Shown piece after piece: positions 11,701 through 26,700 of a DNA stretch of 64,000 nt. The first letter of the stretch is position 1; every line of letters starts with the position of its first letter. This DNA comes from Ilex aquifolium (Eukaryota; Streptophyta; Magnoliopsida; Aquifoliales; Aquifoliaceae): contig OX637402.1 in assembly GCA_951799425.1 (NCBI GenBank), positions 2,356,501-2,420,500 of the forward strand, given 5' to 3'. Below the pieces are notes generated by a model, which saw only the letters and a list, made by a program, of their open reading frames with translations, was not told the origin of the DNA and did no database searches. The position numbers and the translations under genes are program-made.

Positions 11701-14700
11701 CACTGGAGCTTCCCATACAACTTCACTCTGGAGAGGTTCCAAATCTGTCAGTTCCAGAAAACATCTTACCATGGACCTCTGCCCATGTGTCATGGTGATG
11801 ACATCAACTCTCGCCCTTTAGTTCTGGCCAAGGAGTGTGCCACTGAGCATTTAAACCTTGCTAAAAAGGTCCCTTAAGCTGGGCAGACATTGAGCATGCA
11901 ATTTCTGGAGCATATGTAATTTCTGCTGGGAGTCTGGAACCCCACTTTCCTTTGCCATACCCCCTAAAAGGCTGGGGTTGACTTATTCTTTTGAGGAATG
12001 ATTAGACAAGCTAGAATTTCCGTCTGCAACCTTGGGTGCTGCTTGATAGCTTGGGTGCAAGCATGTAGGGGTTGATGATTTTCCAAGTTTAAAAGCTTAG
12101 ACCAGGATGTTTTTGATGCCAGCGAAGTCTTTCTGCCTCAGGACAATAGAATAAGTTTGTGTGACCAAGTGAAGGTTCACAAGTACATAGAGTATCAAAC
12201 ATATTGGTTGTGTCAATGGCTAGGCAATGCATTTTATTTTAAATTCAAGGCTCCCAGTTTGAATTAGTGATTTCTGTTGCGCACAACCCTGGGAGAGTGG
12301 CGGGATTGAATACCCGGATCGAATCAGAGGTCACGCTGACCGTCCTGAACAAATAGGCGGCGTGGGCCACAGGTCGCACATAAGCTGCCGGGTTGCATGC
12401 AAAGAAAGGGGAGAATACCTCTTCTATTGACTAATTGTCTGGTTAGCCAGCCGATAAGAAAGATATGTTCTTTTCTTTCTTACTTGGCTAATAGTTGACA
12501 ATACCCTTCCCAAGTTATTAAAAAGGTGGCTTTCGGCTTTCTGACTATTGGTATTACTGTCTGGCAGACTACTTTAACTAAAGAACTTTCTTTTCCTTTC
12601 TTACTTGACTCTATGAATAGTGACCTTCTTCCTCTTCTTTTCTGTCTTACTAATTCTGCGTTACTTACTGTCTTGTTCGATTATCCGGTTAGGCAGACCT
12701 TCTTTACTTGTCCAGGTTATACGATTTATTAGTTCTCGCCAAAGACCCCACTCCCTGCCACTTTCAGATAGTTCTAAAGGAAGATAAAGAGAAATTGGTA
12801 TGGGGAGAATTTAGCCTAGAGCAAATAAAGCATATTGGCTTAGCGCAAAAGCAAAAGGCAAACAATCACCGGATCAAAAAACTTGCATAGCTAGTTGATC
12901 AGCCAACTGGATGATCTATTTCATAGGGAAGTTCATATTTACAGGAATTAATGCAGCCCAACCACGTTTAAAATAAGGGATTTAGTCTCTAGATTCTCGA
13001 GCATCAAGTGTGGTTCGTCCCCGAACTCCATAGCGGAGCTAGTCACTGGCTACGAGGCGACCGAATTTGATTAAATGTAAAAGCAATAAAAAAACCCATT
13101 AATACAGTAGTAGAAGGATTACGTAGTCTCACTTGCTGCCAACCTCTGACACATTTATGCTTCCTGACCATTCTATGGCAATTTCTATCACCAATGATCC
13201 AGTTGCACCAAGATACATCAGGGTAACATTTTTGTTGAGCTATTAAACTCTACTGGAAGCGCCCAATCTAGTAAACCAAGGAAAGAAATATCCATGCACT
13301 CTATTCCAGATGTCTCACACAGCATAAGCACAATAAGGTGACCAAAGAATTGTGTTGCTTTAAATGTGCTTCAGGAAAAAAATCTATACATCAAAAGAAA
13401 AGTCGAAAAAAACACAAACAAGGGACTAGGAACATTAAGACGGATATGTATAGGCTATAAATATTATAACTAATTCCCGTATAAAAGTTTACAAGCGTTC
13501 AGATATTCTCCACAAGCTTATGTTATTGTTTCATCCTTTGACTGGTCTGGGCCACTTTTTTGAGGTGAAATTGAATGTCAAGCACACACTATCAATAATA
13601 AGGTCTCTAGTCTAAATCAACATCATTTTTGCATTGAAATATCAAATAAACCATTCAACGTTCTTGTACAAGTCTGTTGCACCATGATGTTGTGACTCTA
13701 TGCATAACGTTTTCCTCCCCATGATAGTTACTATTTACTGTCTTTATTGCAGTAAAAATAGGCGGGCTTCTCCCTTTTTAGCTCCTAACAGCATCGTTCA
13801 TTCTTTGAAATCTTTGAATTATGGAATTTCTTATATTCTTATTTATGTTTTGCAGATGACACTCCAAAAACTCTGGAATTTCAAGAAACTTTGCAATCAT
13901 GTTCTAAAGCAGTTATACTTGTTTGTACATTCATTATCTCTCACTACTTGAATCGTTATTTTCTATAGATAAATTTACATTGTGGAATACTTGAAAAATG
14001 CATTGTTTCTTGGAATGGTCCAAACATTTGAATTTCCTAGTGACCTGCAATGAAATGTTCGGGCCAACAGGTGCGAGATAGTGGGTTTGACTATATGAGG
14101 GATTTCATTTTGTGCAAATAATCCTAAAGGCTAGATCTAATATACAGTCCACCCCTCCCCCAACACCCTCGGTTGATGCGGATTCGGTGAATTGTAATGA
14201 AATATTTGTGGCGACTTGAAATTCGCTTGTTTGTGCAAAATTAACTCATTTCCTTTGAGACATATTGAAAGGTGGCGGAACATCCGAAATCAGCTGAAAT
14301 CTTTTGCCACTGTTCCGGCTCTAATCATGCAGATCGGTAACTCGTAGGATTTAGTTTTTAGGCCTTTCAAATTTTTAGGATGAAATAGATTTAGGATGAA
14401 ATAGAACTAAAGGATTTGTGCGTGACAAGAACTTGAGATCCTTGAAACTAAGTAATGGAGATGAACCTTGGCTTTTGTTCATGTATTAGTTTTGGATGCG
14501 TTTTTCATTTTAGTATGGCATGGTGGAGTGTGAGTGTGCAAGTTGAGGAGGAAGGAGGGGTGTAGAGGGAGGTTTTCAAAATCAGGATATTGCATTCCAT
14601 CGATGGGGGAGGCTAAAGGATCGTGACGGTAGGATCGGATCAAGAACCATAAGATCTTACAAGCCGAAAAAATGGGACTAAATATATATGTAACAATGAA

Positions 14701-17700
14701 GAATTCTTGACAATAGAAATAAAAAAACCTAGTATATAAGCATAATGTAGAATTATTATGACGAACATATAGAACTTAGAGATATTAGTCAAACTTAAGA
14801 AACTACCATTTGGGTATTGAAGAGGGTAGAAAAATAGATTTGTTAAAGTCTTTAGGCGGCTGGGCTTAGGGTGTGACGAGGAGGTTGAGGTACCCGAGCA
14901 AGGTAGTCACATGTTCGAATATGATACTAAAGTTTCCGGGAAACATGATTCTGATGATAATGACGAAGTTCAGAAAGAAAAGAAAGAAGAACTAGAGCTA
15001 TCTGAATAGCACCAACAACTTTGACTCATATTGTCTCACCAGTTAGTGGACAAAATGTCAAAGAAGCTACTGTTACTAGAACTTAAATAAGATGCGCAAT
15101 GCAAATTGAGTGAGGTAGAGCACAATTGACTTCTTTTGCCGACCGTTGACAAGTGTATTAAACTTGATGGGCTTGCCTACCTATCGACCACCTCCAAAAC
15201 CTAAGCCTTTAGGCTTTGCCCCCAAAATCGAAAATTCCATCGTTATGTTGGGCATAGCACTAACAGATGCATAACTCTTAGGCATTTTGTTCAAAATCTC
15301 ATTGAGGGTTAGATCTAACTTGATGGGAATTTTATCCAACTCTCAACATCCACTGCTGTTCCATCGAACCTCTCTTTTCACATGGTTCATGAATCCACTT
15401 GCTGACCATGTGAAAAGAGAGGGCAAGGCTCCTATGGAGAGTCAAACGTCTTCAAACATGCCAAAACAACAAGAAGCTAACCTTAATTAGACTTCTCATC
15501 CTTATGGTACACTGCCACCCTCTTATGGAAACTTTGACAAGCAGTCTACGACACCTAAACAACTGCTAGTGACGATTCCTTCTCCTATGGTTATGCCTTT
15601 TTTTGTAGCACAAAATCCTCAACCATCTTAACATTTCAGTCCTCAAGGCAGCAGATTCTCAAGAGTTGGTTACCCTTTCACTAAAACGACTTATGCTACC
15701 CCACGCCAAGCAACATTCGGAAGACATGGTGGGGAAGCCTAGCAGAACGGCTACTCCACACTTGGCTAGGTCCATTCCATTGAGGCTTGATGATCTTTGC
15801 ATCAATACCCTTCCCTTGTGCTATAGACAACATCAATCAATACCACCAGATTAGGAAGAATTTCTCATTCGCAGCCATAGTCCCAACCGAAACAGTCCTT
15901 CTATGTCTCTTATAGACCCAACCAGTTAAAGATAATCTTCCAGCCCAGATCTCGATTATGGAACTTTTGTCCACTTCACAAGTCCATCGGGCTGGCAAAG
16001 GCTAGCACAAGCAAGCCTCCTATGGGTTTTTTCTTCTAGGTTAGGTAACCAAGTTAGTATACTAGCATGAGGGGAAAACGGTATCAAAGCGAGACATAAC
16101 ACAAGTTGATTATCCTCGCTTAGAAAGCTATAACCACTTTCGGATATGTGCACAGTAAAGCGTCACTAGTGCGAGTTGAGTCCATATGCAACGGGGCCAT
16201 TAGACAAGTCGAGTAAAGAAAGTAGTATCAAATAGAGCTGGCTCAAGTACACTAGTGAGGGAGCGATCTCTATGAGGGATGAACCACAATCCAGATGGAA
16301 AGGGAAGACTGGCCAATCTGCCAGCGGGTGTATGCGAGTGAGATGTCAGTGAACTAACAAAGTCAATCCCTTTCCACTTTGTACTCTGGTTCTTGATTCC
16401 TTTTTAGCCCTTTCCAGCCACGTGCGATTGCACTCCTTACTCGGAGAAATTCAATGGAATTTTCCTTACTTGACCGAACAAGAAGAATTTTAGTTATTTC
16501 AACTACATCGAATGATCTTTCGAATTGGTCAATACTATCCTGCTTCTGGCTGCCTCTCTATGCTACCAGTTGTTACTTCATTGAATTTGCTTCATTACAT
16601 TACATAGGCTAGGCTCGCGATTCGACTTTGATCATTATGAACTAGTACTAAAATTGAGTCCTAGGCAACTCGACCTAATTTTAACAGCCGACCATAATAG
16701 AAATAGATATGCACAATGAAAATGGTTCTTTCTTTAGTAAGAAACTATGAACTAATGCCTGAACAAAAATCTTTCATTGCTATGTGGACCTTTACTATTA
16801 TGGGAGGGATGTTCATTTAGTACCGATTCTTAGCGGGGAGTTGATAAGCAAATTCCTATAGATGTCTATTTGTCTGGCTGTCCCCTAAACAAGAGGAAGT
16901 TATAGATGCTATAATGAAACTTCGTAAGAAGGTATCTCGATAAATCTATGAAAAGGGCTCAGGAGAGATAAGAGAGGTAGTATGCCCGGTTCGTTGGGTT
17001 GTACCATTGTAGGACCCCATCATACTCAAAAGAAGTGTTTGACTTGGTTGGCTGGGTCGTGGGCCACAGTTTGAGGGTAATGAGCCTATGACGGGGTGCG
17101 ACAACAGAGGGCACCCAACCGGTTCCTATGAGAGCGGAGCAGGGCGATATTGTTCCTAAACTCGATTTTGATTCCTGGCCCATCCAATGGATATGGGATC
17201 ACGAACACAGTATTGGGAATCTCATCAGCGAATTGCAGAACAAGGAGCATCTTAGGTAACATGCTCTTGAACAAGTGGAGTAGATCGTGTCAATGTTGCA
17301 GAGGAGGAAGGAGGCTAGCGATTTTTGATCTTTACTTTCAAAGAGATATAGACAAGGAAGAGACTGAAAAAGTCGAGAGATTGTTGAATAAATAAATTTG
17401 GTTATTTCAACAAAAAGGCAAGGGAAATGAAAATTAAAGTTGTATCTGGCTTTGACAACTGTTGCTTTTAACTTTTCAACGAGACAAATGAATGAACAAA
17501 GTTTTCAGTAACAGAAAGAGTTTTAGTTTTCTGTAGCTTTTCGCCTGCGAAATTTCCAAATAGACCGGTAAGCGTATGAGTTAAATTATTATAACATTAG
17601 GTTTTTAGAGAATAAAGGGAAACATAGAGAAAGATTAGGAAAAATGTATATTGTATTAGGTTAAAACAACTACACCAACCCATATATATAGTCATACAAC

Positions 17701-20700
17701 GCAAAATACTAATTAATGCATAACATAACACTCTCCCTTAAGTTGGTGCATAGATATCTCTCATGCCCAACTTACAAACAATGAGGTGAAAACCCTTGCT
17801 ACTAAAACTCCCGTACTCCCTTCAGTACTAGCAACAGCCCTAGAAGTCACAGTATGGTCTGACATGTTCATACAATATGAGGGAAAAACAAACCCACAAA
17901 ATTAAGACCCAAAAATTGCACAACAATAACCAAAAAAATCAAGCAATAGCCAAACAACTCAAACAATAGGCAAGGGATCCACTGAGTTGAACAGAAGCAG
18001 AAAACCACGTACCCGACCTCAAAATTGGACAAAATATCTCAAATTTGATCCAACTCCAACGACACCTCATGGACATGCAAGTCTGACCCATTTGCACCCT
18101 ACCTAGGAAGGTCGAAACCCAAACAACAAAGATCTAAGCCAAAAACAACAGCGAAATATAGATAGAGGTGAGAAAGCACTAGCCGAGACTCAAAAATGGC
18201 CAAAAAATACTCCAAATTTGATCAAATTTAAACAAAATAGCTTGGGTAAGGCAGATCTAGTCCATTCGAGTCCAAGCATGTGCGATCGAACCAAAAAAAA
18301 ATAGCCACAGATCCAAAGAATCTCAGATTTGGTCAGAAATCGAAAAAATACTAAAAAATCTTCAAAAAATCGAAAGCACCTTTAGATGATTTCAAAAAAT
18401 TCTAGAAAAATCACCATAAAACTCAGGACTTCGAATCGATCATTCGACGAAAAATAAAAAATTTTGGGCATTCTTCATGGCTGACATCAACATGTCAAAA
18501 GGTGACGTCAACCAGTTAGAAAAAGACGTCAGCCATTTCGTTTAGATATGATAATTTTCAACAACTTTGAGAGGATTCAAATTTAGATCGTTGCTTTGAT
18601 ACCAAGTTGAATTATTATGGTGTTAGGGTTTTAGAGAATAAAGGGTAGAAGAGAGAAATAGATTAGGAAAAGTGTATATTGTATTAGGTTAAAACAATTA
18701 CACCAACATATATATATATAGTCATACAATTCAAAATACTGAACTGCCCTTATTCTAGTATTAACGCATACCATAACAGTATGAGATATCACATAAGGGT
18801 TGGACTTTTAAGTATTAAAGCAATAAATATGGAGTGGGTCAGGACAATAACTGAAGGTGCTTAACAAATAAATCCAACAACTTGGATGAGTAACATCACA
18901 ATTGGGATAGGAATCCTACAACTTGAATCTCGATCTCATATGATTATATGAACCTAGAATTTTTCAAGAGACTCAGATCGAGTTTAGTGTATCGGATTGT
19001 AGGATTGTACAACCTAGATCGAGATTTTGATAACCATGGTAGGGAGAGAGGAAATGGATTTATTGAGTTAAAAGTTTTTTTTTTTTTCATTTTTGGTTCT
19101 TCAACTTTGCTTGTGTCATGCATCGTCTCTTTGCTTCCATGTGGCTGAGGTCAAGCTTGAGATGATTGGTGTATTAGGCAAACTACTAACATAAAATTTA
19201 CTTCGTATCAATAGGAAACCCTTAAAAGTTTTCAGTTGAGGTGTCTTTAGAATTTTGGGTTGATAAGTTCTCCATAAGTGACCCGACCCCTAATAATTGA
19301 GACAAGGTTTGTTGAGTTGAGTTTATTGTAGCATGTCCCAATGATTTGTTTCATCTAACTTTGGTGCAATCTTAAACAAGCAAGGCTTGGCTATGATGTT
19401 AATCACAAGCGATGCCTTCACTAGTTGTCAGCCGTTGTGAGTAGTAAAGATTTATATGCTTTAAGGGATGAATACCAATAAAAACCCGAGACTAGGTGAC
19501 TAGGGATTCACATATCAACTTGGAAATTAAGAAAATGATTGAAAATAATGGATTCAATGGCTAGAAGGAGATTTCCAATGGTTTGGAAGTGTTCAGGTTG
19601 ATCAAGAATAGTTTGGCTTGCTTATTTATTTGACAAGATTATGAGGGATCTATGCTGGTCCATATAACCAATCCAAACTAGATAGGATCCAAGTTGTTAA
19701 GTTGAGCAGAGTGAGACCTTTTCTCAAATTTTTGGAGCTTTGAGTTGTTGCTTCTGTTATAGATAGATTATGGGAAGCTGGATCCTTTATAACCATTTTT
19801 ATTTTTCCCTTTTTTTTTATTTGTCAAACATTTGGATAAGAACAATTTAAGGGATGTACATATTTCTAACTATTTTTTTTTTCTAATTGTCTAACGTTAA
19901 GTTTCTTGTTAATTCGTGCAATTGAGAATTCAGCCAGTAAAAACTTTCATCAAATAATAAAGAGAGAAGGGAAAAAGAGAGAAAATACTACTACAACACA
20001 ATTAGAGAAAATACCACTACAACGCAATTAGTCTATGCAACAACATAGTAGAAAAGATATAGAATAAAGGCCTTATATAGTAGGACAAAGCAGAATAAAG
20101 TAAACGACTAAACTACTCCTAATACTAAATATGATAGAATACTCTAACATCCCCTCAGACTATTGATGTGGTAGCAGAGAATATGAGGAGTTTGCTAAGA
20201 AGAAAACTAAAAGAGTGCTATTGTGTGAGACTTTGAAGAAAAACTTGAATACTCTAACATCCCCCTTCCCCCTCAAATTAATAGCAAAGAATATCAGGAG
20301 CTTGCCAAGAAGAAAACGTGAGACTTTGTAAAAAAATCAGTGAACTGCATAATAAAAGGAAGAAAGGGGGAGAGAGATAGTGACTAGTTAAAGATGATGG
20401 TGAACTAAGTGGCAGAAAATCTCTATACGTTTTGTACACTCATGGAATGCCGAGTTGTGGGCAATCTGAAGAGCACTTGTGTTGTCACAATACATAGGAG
20501 TAGGAGTAAATAAAGAAATGCCAAGATCAGCAAGTAGCCAACATAAACAGAGTATCTCAACTACGGTAAATGCCATAACACGATACTCGGCTTCAACAGA
20601 AGAATGAACTACAATTTGCCTCTTGCTTTTTCAAGAAATTAAAGAATTATCAAGGAAGAGATAAAAACCAGTGGTAGAATTGCGAACCGTAGAGTTACTA

Positions 20701-23700
20701 GCTCAGTTAGTGTTTGCATAAGTTTTGAGTTCTATAGAAGAGGAGGTAGAAAATAATAGATTTTGATACAGAGTACTCTGAAGATACCGAAGAATACGAA
20801 GAACAGCAGCCTAGTAAACAGTGGTAGTTCAAGTAACAAAATGACTAACAACATAAGAGATATCTAATTGAGTAACTGTAAGGTATACCATACTACCAAC
20901 AATAGTGTGATATATAGTAGAATCAGACAATAGGATACCATCAGTGGAGGATTAATGAACATTGAACTGTAATCCATGAAGCACGGACACTCTCAAGTAG
21001 GTTACGTAACCGTGTTAGACACCGATACTCCTCGGACATGTGTCAGATACTTTTTTATCCGTGTCCATAATTAAATGATAAAATTTTAATTTCGGACACG
21101 TGTCCTACACTTCTGTAGAACGTGTTTACTACTATACAATAAATATGTGTTGACATGTAATTAACAAAGCTTAAAAATTTGACTAATAAATATCTTATAT
21201 TATGAGAAAATATATAATTATCAAGACTAGACATGTTAAAGTTGTACTCTAATTATAATAATAAAAGTAAAAAATGCATAAAAGTTTTAAAAAAAAAGAA
21301 TTGAATAAATGAGAGCAATAATTTAAATTACATATGTTGGGTACACGTCTACAAAAAAAATTGATGATTATGATGCTTTAGTCTTAAAATTCACACTAGA
21401 TGGCTAGACATTAAATTTACTTATCATAAAGTACTGAATTTTTTTATGAGTAGTATATCATTATCACTACATTTGTAATAAATTTTATAATCTAATATAT
21501 AAAATACAATTATCTATAACATTTACCCAATGTATCCGTGTCCTACTTTTTTGAGAAACGTCGTGTCTGTGTCGTGTCATATCCATGTCTTGTGTCCATG
21601 CTCCTTAGACTATAATGATGTCTTAACTGTCCGATTATCTAATAAGCGAGCTTGCGGAATAACATTTGATGTATACTTAGATTGAGAGAGAGAGAAACTA
21701 TGGGAGTGGAAGCAATCTCAATCTCTAAGAAATATCGAAGCTGACCTAATCCTTTTATCTCAAAATGATCCTTTAATTGGTTTTTTAATAGCATTATTTC
21801 AACAGTGTTATTACCTATAGTAATCATATTAACATAAAGTAAGAGAGCAATAGAATCCAAAGATGTTGATCGCAGAAAGAGAGCAGAATTATGATCACTA
21901 ACATGAAAACCCAAGTCACATATGACTAAAGAAAAATTGACAAACCATATCCTAGGAGCCTATTTAAGGCTATATAAAGCCGTGTGAAGTTTGCGTACTT
22001 GATCGGGACTATGAGACAATCCCTGGAGTCACATAAACCTCTTCAAATAAATTGCCATAAAGAAAAGCATGTGTATCCATCTGAGACAAGCTCTATTGAC
22101 GAATATTATCCACTGCAATCATGATGCGAACAATGATAATCTTGGCAATAGATGTAACGGTTTCGTTGTATTCTAGGACATATTCTTGAGCAAATCCCTT
22201 GGCTATTAATTGAGTCTTATACCTTTCCACAGAACCACTTGATTTAGTTTTGATTTTATAAACTGTTATGTTTAGTAAATAGAGAATTGGAAGAACAATA
22301 AGAGAGAACAAATTATGAGGCAAAGAAGGTAAAATCATACTCGACCTCTCACTCACAACTTATATTTATAGTGATCCACAAAAATATAAAAGAATAGTAT
22401 ATCCTTAGAGAGGTGTACTTATTACAATAGAAATAATAATAACATATTACTAATACTCTCAACACTCCTCCTCAAGTTAGACTATATATATCATATAATC
22501 GAAGTTTGGAATAAATGGCAGTCAAATGGGAACGATTTAATACTTTGGTGAAAGATATCTGTGAGTTGGTTTTCAGATTTCATCAATGGTGTTGCGGTCT
22601 CTCCATGTAGTAATTTTTCACGAATAAAGTGACAATAACTACTAAACTACCCCTAGTCCTAAATATAATAGACTAAGTTTTCTTGAAAAAAAATTGAGCT
22701 AATATTCGTGGCCAAGGGGAATTGGTTCAAGTATTCGACGAAAGTATAGGAGTGTATAAATTCTACTTTGAAAGTGTCCTTTTTATGCGTTACCATCTAC
22801 TATTTGTGGTGGTGGACTGGTACATATCCACCCTTTGGCATTACTTGCACAAAGTGAAAGCCACATTACACAAAAAACAGGTCTAAGACTAAGAAATAAG
22901 GAAAGAAGGATTCAAGAAGGGTGTTCGGTTCAAGGCAAAGACGAGTAAGCCAACTTGATATTGTGGTATTATTTCCACAAAGAAGAGCTTTCGGATTTTT
23001 GTTACTTCCAATCCTCAGAAAGGATTGAATCAAGGATTTAGAAGTTAAACTTTCTATTAACATCTGTTTCAATTATTTTTTGGGTGTTTTGTTCATGTTG
23101 TACGAGATGAAAGTCTCATAAATAGTTCTCAGATGGGCGTCTGCCTACCTCAACAAAGTCTATGGTTGGGTTTGAAGAATTGCTCGAGATTCAACTGATT
23201 ATGGATCATATTACTACTGAACACATTCATCATCATTATTTTCTGGAAGGCATTACGCATACTGGTTTATACTTTCCTCCAGCATATTATTCTGAAGCTA
23301 ACATTGGTTGGTTAATCCAATCAATTCATCGATGGTTGGTGAGTCTAATGGTCCTAGTGATGATCTTGCATGTATTTCGTGTGTCTCAGCAGTGGATTAC
23401 AAAATCTCACGAATTGACTTGGGTTACTAGTGTGGTCTTGGCTATATTAAGTGCATCTTTTGTCGTAACTGGTTATTCCTTAATTTGGGCCAAATTGTAC
23501 ACTGGGCAGTGAATTCGATATCATCACTTAAGAAAATACTTAGCTTGTTTATTCTTTTCATATAATAGCAGTTCTCCAAATCTTCTGCGTCTCTCATTAT
23601 TTGATCTTTTCAGAAAATAAGTGGTTGGACAAAGCATTATATTTGATACACTGCCATTTGATTGTTACTATTATAGGAATAAATTTAGATATTTATAATT

Positions 23701-26700
23701 GAATAAGTAAAGTATTCACTCGTACACAGGTACAAATTTTTGCATAAAAACCATAATTCACAGTCCTTGCCCTATATTATAATTTGAAAATGTGTTTTGG
23801 ACACAAAAAGTGCCATATGAAGTTTTCCACTTTTCTACTACCCTGCGAAACATAGTTGTTGAAGAATGTATATCTTCTTTTTTGGTTGATTCTGTTCTGT
23901 TTACTCTAGGTCGCTAGTGCAGCCTATGACTCAGAGCACAATGCAGCAATTAATATTTGCAAGGCAGTAAAATCTGCAAATGGTTTAGTGTTTGCCATAA
24001 TTTTGAAGCCTTTCAGCTTTGAAGGACGAAGGCGGCACGATGAGGTATGGTTGCTTGATTGTGAACCAACTTCTCATTGTTTTTCACTGTCAATAATATA
24101 AGGAAGAAGGAAATTACTTATCAGGACCTTCCATTATGCAAATCATGTTCATCTGCCAAGAGAAGTGTTGATGGCTGTTCATTTCTTAAATGGTACAATT
24201 ATTTGTATGGAAAAGTTCCATATAGGTGTGATGCCAAGGTCATTTCTTGGTGGAGACCGTCCTATTTGAAAGCATGATACTAAGGCTTTGGGCTCACTCC
24301 AGTTCAGAGATATTTTATTCTGAGGATAGTGTTTATGGCAGTCCTAGTGTCTTTTTTTTTTTGACAACATGCATGGAATGGATAACAATGCAAGACCAGC
24401 ATCGAACAAGCTTTGAAACTGCCAGACACATTTGACTTTCTGTCAAGCTGTGATGTATGCGACTAACTTTGAAATACTCGTAATAACATGCATGGATATC
24501 AATGCAAGACCAGCATCACTTTGAAACTGCCAGACACATTTGATGTTCTGTCAAGCTGCAAGCACGTCATATATGCGATTTAGTTTGAAATACTCGTTAG
24601 TATTATGTGAGGTTTTTCAACTGGGACTGCAGTGTTTAGGAAACAGCATGTCATATATGCGACTTAGTTTGAAATACTCGTAATATTATGAGAGGTTTTC
24701 CAATAGGCACTGCAGTATGTGGGTAACAATTTTGCTTTTGTGCTCTAGTTCTAGGACTTTAGTCCATGATTTCTATGTTAGTGTAGCCAGCGAAAACATG
24801 ACCTAGATATTGTTTCACTGGCAATTGTCAGCTAACATACCCAATAGATATTGTTGCTGCTGTGGCCTGCAGTACTAGCATTCCTAGGTACACCAGAGTG
24901 TATACTGTCATTTAAATGGAGATTTCACTTTTTAGTTTAAAACATCCACATTATGAGTTGCTATTTGTTGCATGAGGTATGTATTTCGTAATGATAGGCA
25001 GGAATATGTTTGACCATGGACAAAGAGAGGAGTAGCACAAAATTTTGCAAACTGGATTGTATTAGTGTACTCTAGACATACAACTGCAATGACCATTTCA
25101 CACCCTAAGCAATAGAAAATTTGGCCAAACTAATTTATTAAGGTTAGTGTGTGCTTGTTTGCTATGTATACCATATCACATGGCCATAGTTTTACCTAAT
25201 GGTAACAGCTGCCGTAACGATAACAGTAACAGTAACGATGTTTTAATGGATGTTGTACGTAAGGGGCATTATCAGTTATGCAACGGTAATGGAAACTGGA
25301 GGTTGGATTTTTTTCTCAATTCACACCCTTTAAAATTGAATAATGGCCTGATATTTCTCAAATATATCACCAACAAAATAAAATCTAAGTTAAAAAATCC
25401 AAAATACATAAATTTATGCACCAATTTAAACCTGAACTAATAAAAAAAAAAGAAATAAGTCAAAATTTGATTTCCTCCACTTTTGTACCAGGCAATGGAA
25501 GAAACCGCTTAAAAAAATGCACTTAAAACAAATCTAGCATCAATGACAGCACTCTTATAGTCACCAACTTCTTCAATTAGGTTCCACTACTCACTACCAT
25601 TCCTAGTCCAATTACTCCCAGTTTCCAACTTTACTGACTTATTATATACTGGTGTTCGAAGGGGGAAAAAGGAATCTGGGCAAAGCGACTTAAGGGAAAC
25701 GAATCGGTGCTTGATGGGTTACTGCCAACCAGCTTTTAATTCCTATGGATTTTGGAAGGTTCTGGACTGGCTGCAAAACAAAGAACTTGGGAAGGCTGTT
25801 GTTAGCAGAAGAATCTGATCAAGGCCACAAGCAAGTTCTGCTTAGTCCTTCATTATGCTTCAAACTTCTAGAAACTTCAAGATTTGGGTTGTGAAGATTT
25901 TGATATAAGAAACATGTAGATCTTGAGATAAGAGGGTTAAGAATGGACAGAAGTGACTGAAATGTGATTTTTTCGGATTAAAATCATTCGTGTCCGGCGA
26001 TTCACCTGTGTTTTAGGGTTGTATTGGGCCAATTGACCCGTATCGCCCATTACGGCTGTTGCGCACCCATTACGCTACCAAAATGGCTCTTATGAGTGTG
26101 AAAAAAAATTCCAACTGCAAAATTTGGGCCTTAACTTCCCGTTAGGGTCGATTTTTGAAACTATGCTCATTACTAGAATTACTGATTGTTGATTTAGATT
26201 GTTGGTCTTATAAGTTTATGACGTGACAGCCACCAACCTTTATTAGTGATCAAATTATTTCAGAAGGTTGATATTAAACATTTTCGATGAATTAATCAAA
26301 GTGAATTAGTAAGATGGTATTTCTGTAATTATTTTTTTTTGTGTTAATACTATAGATAGGACAATGACCAGACTAGTGACTGCCTATCACATGCTATTTG
26401 GTCTTTCTTTCTCTTTTTAACAGCGCTAACATGGCATCAGAGCATGTTTAATACTGACCCATGTTATTGTGTTGGTATTTGATAGCTTATATTTGGTATT
26501 GGTGCTTAGAGCTCTAGCGGGATTGTTTGTTTTGTTTTTTTGGTTTTGGTTGTCCTCCCTAATATTATTGTGATGGGTGAGAGTGAGCCCGAGTCTCATT
26601 CTATGAAGATGGATTTGGTGTTGTTAATAGGCGAATCAGCAGCAGAAAATTGGAGGACTCTAATTACTTGTTGGGTACTAGGAGGAAGTTGAAGTATATT

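Larger units (their letters stand above)
19935..22672 (-). mobile_element. Ty1/copia fossil (antisense) with nested elements
   Basis: RNase H (about 20388-20620), a late reverse-transcriptase segment (about 21639-21914) and an upstream RT piece (about 22093-22250) are recognisable by copia-type motifs. Left LTR sequence is at about 19935-20150, and a short stretch similar to it is at 22630-22672. It is interrupted by a 635-bp DNA element (20974-21608) and overlapped by another copia LTR. Old and heavily broken. Confidence 0.8.

Noticed and set aside
23162-23512. Functional cytochrome b6 gene
   Set aside because: It lacks part of the haem-binding region and the C-terminal part, lies in an intron and belongs to a plastid insertion.
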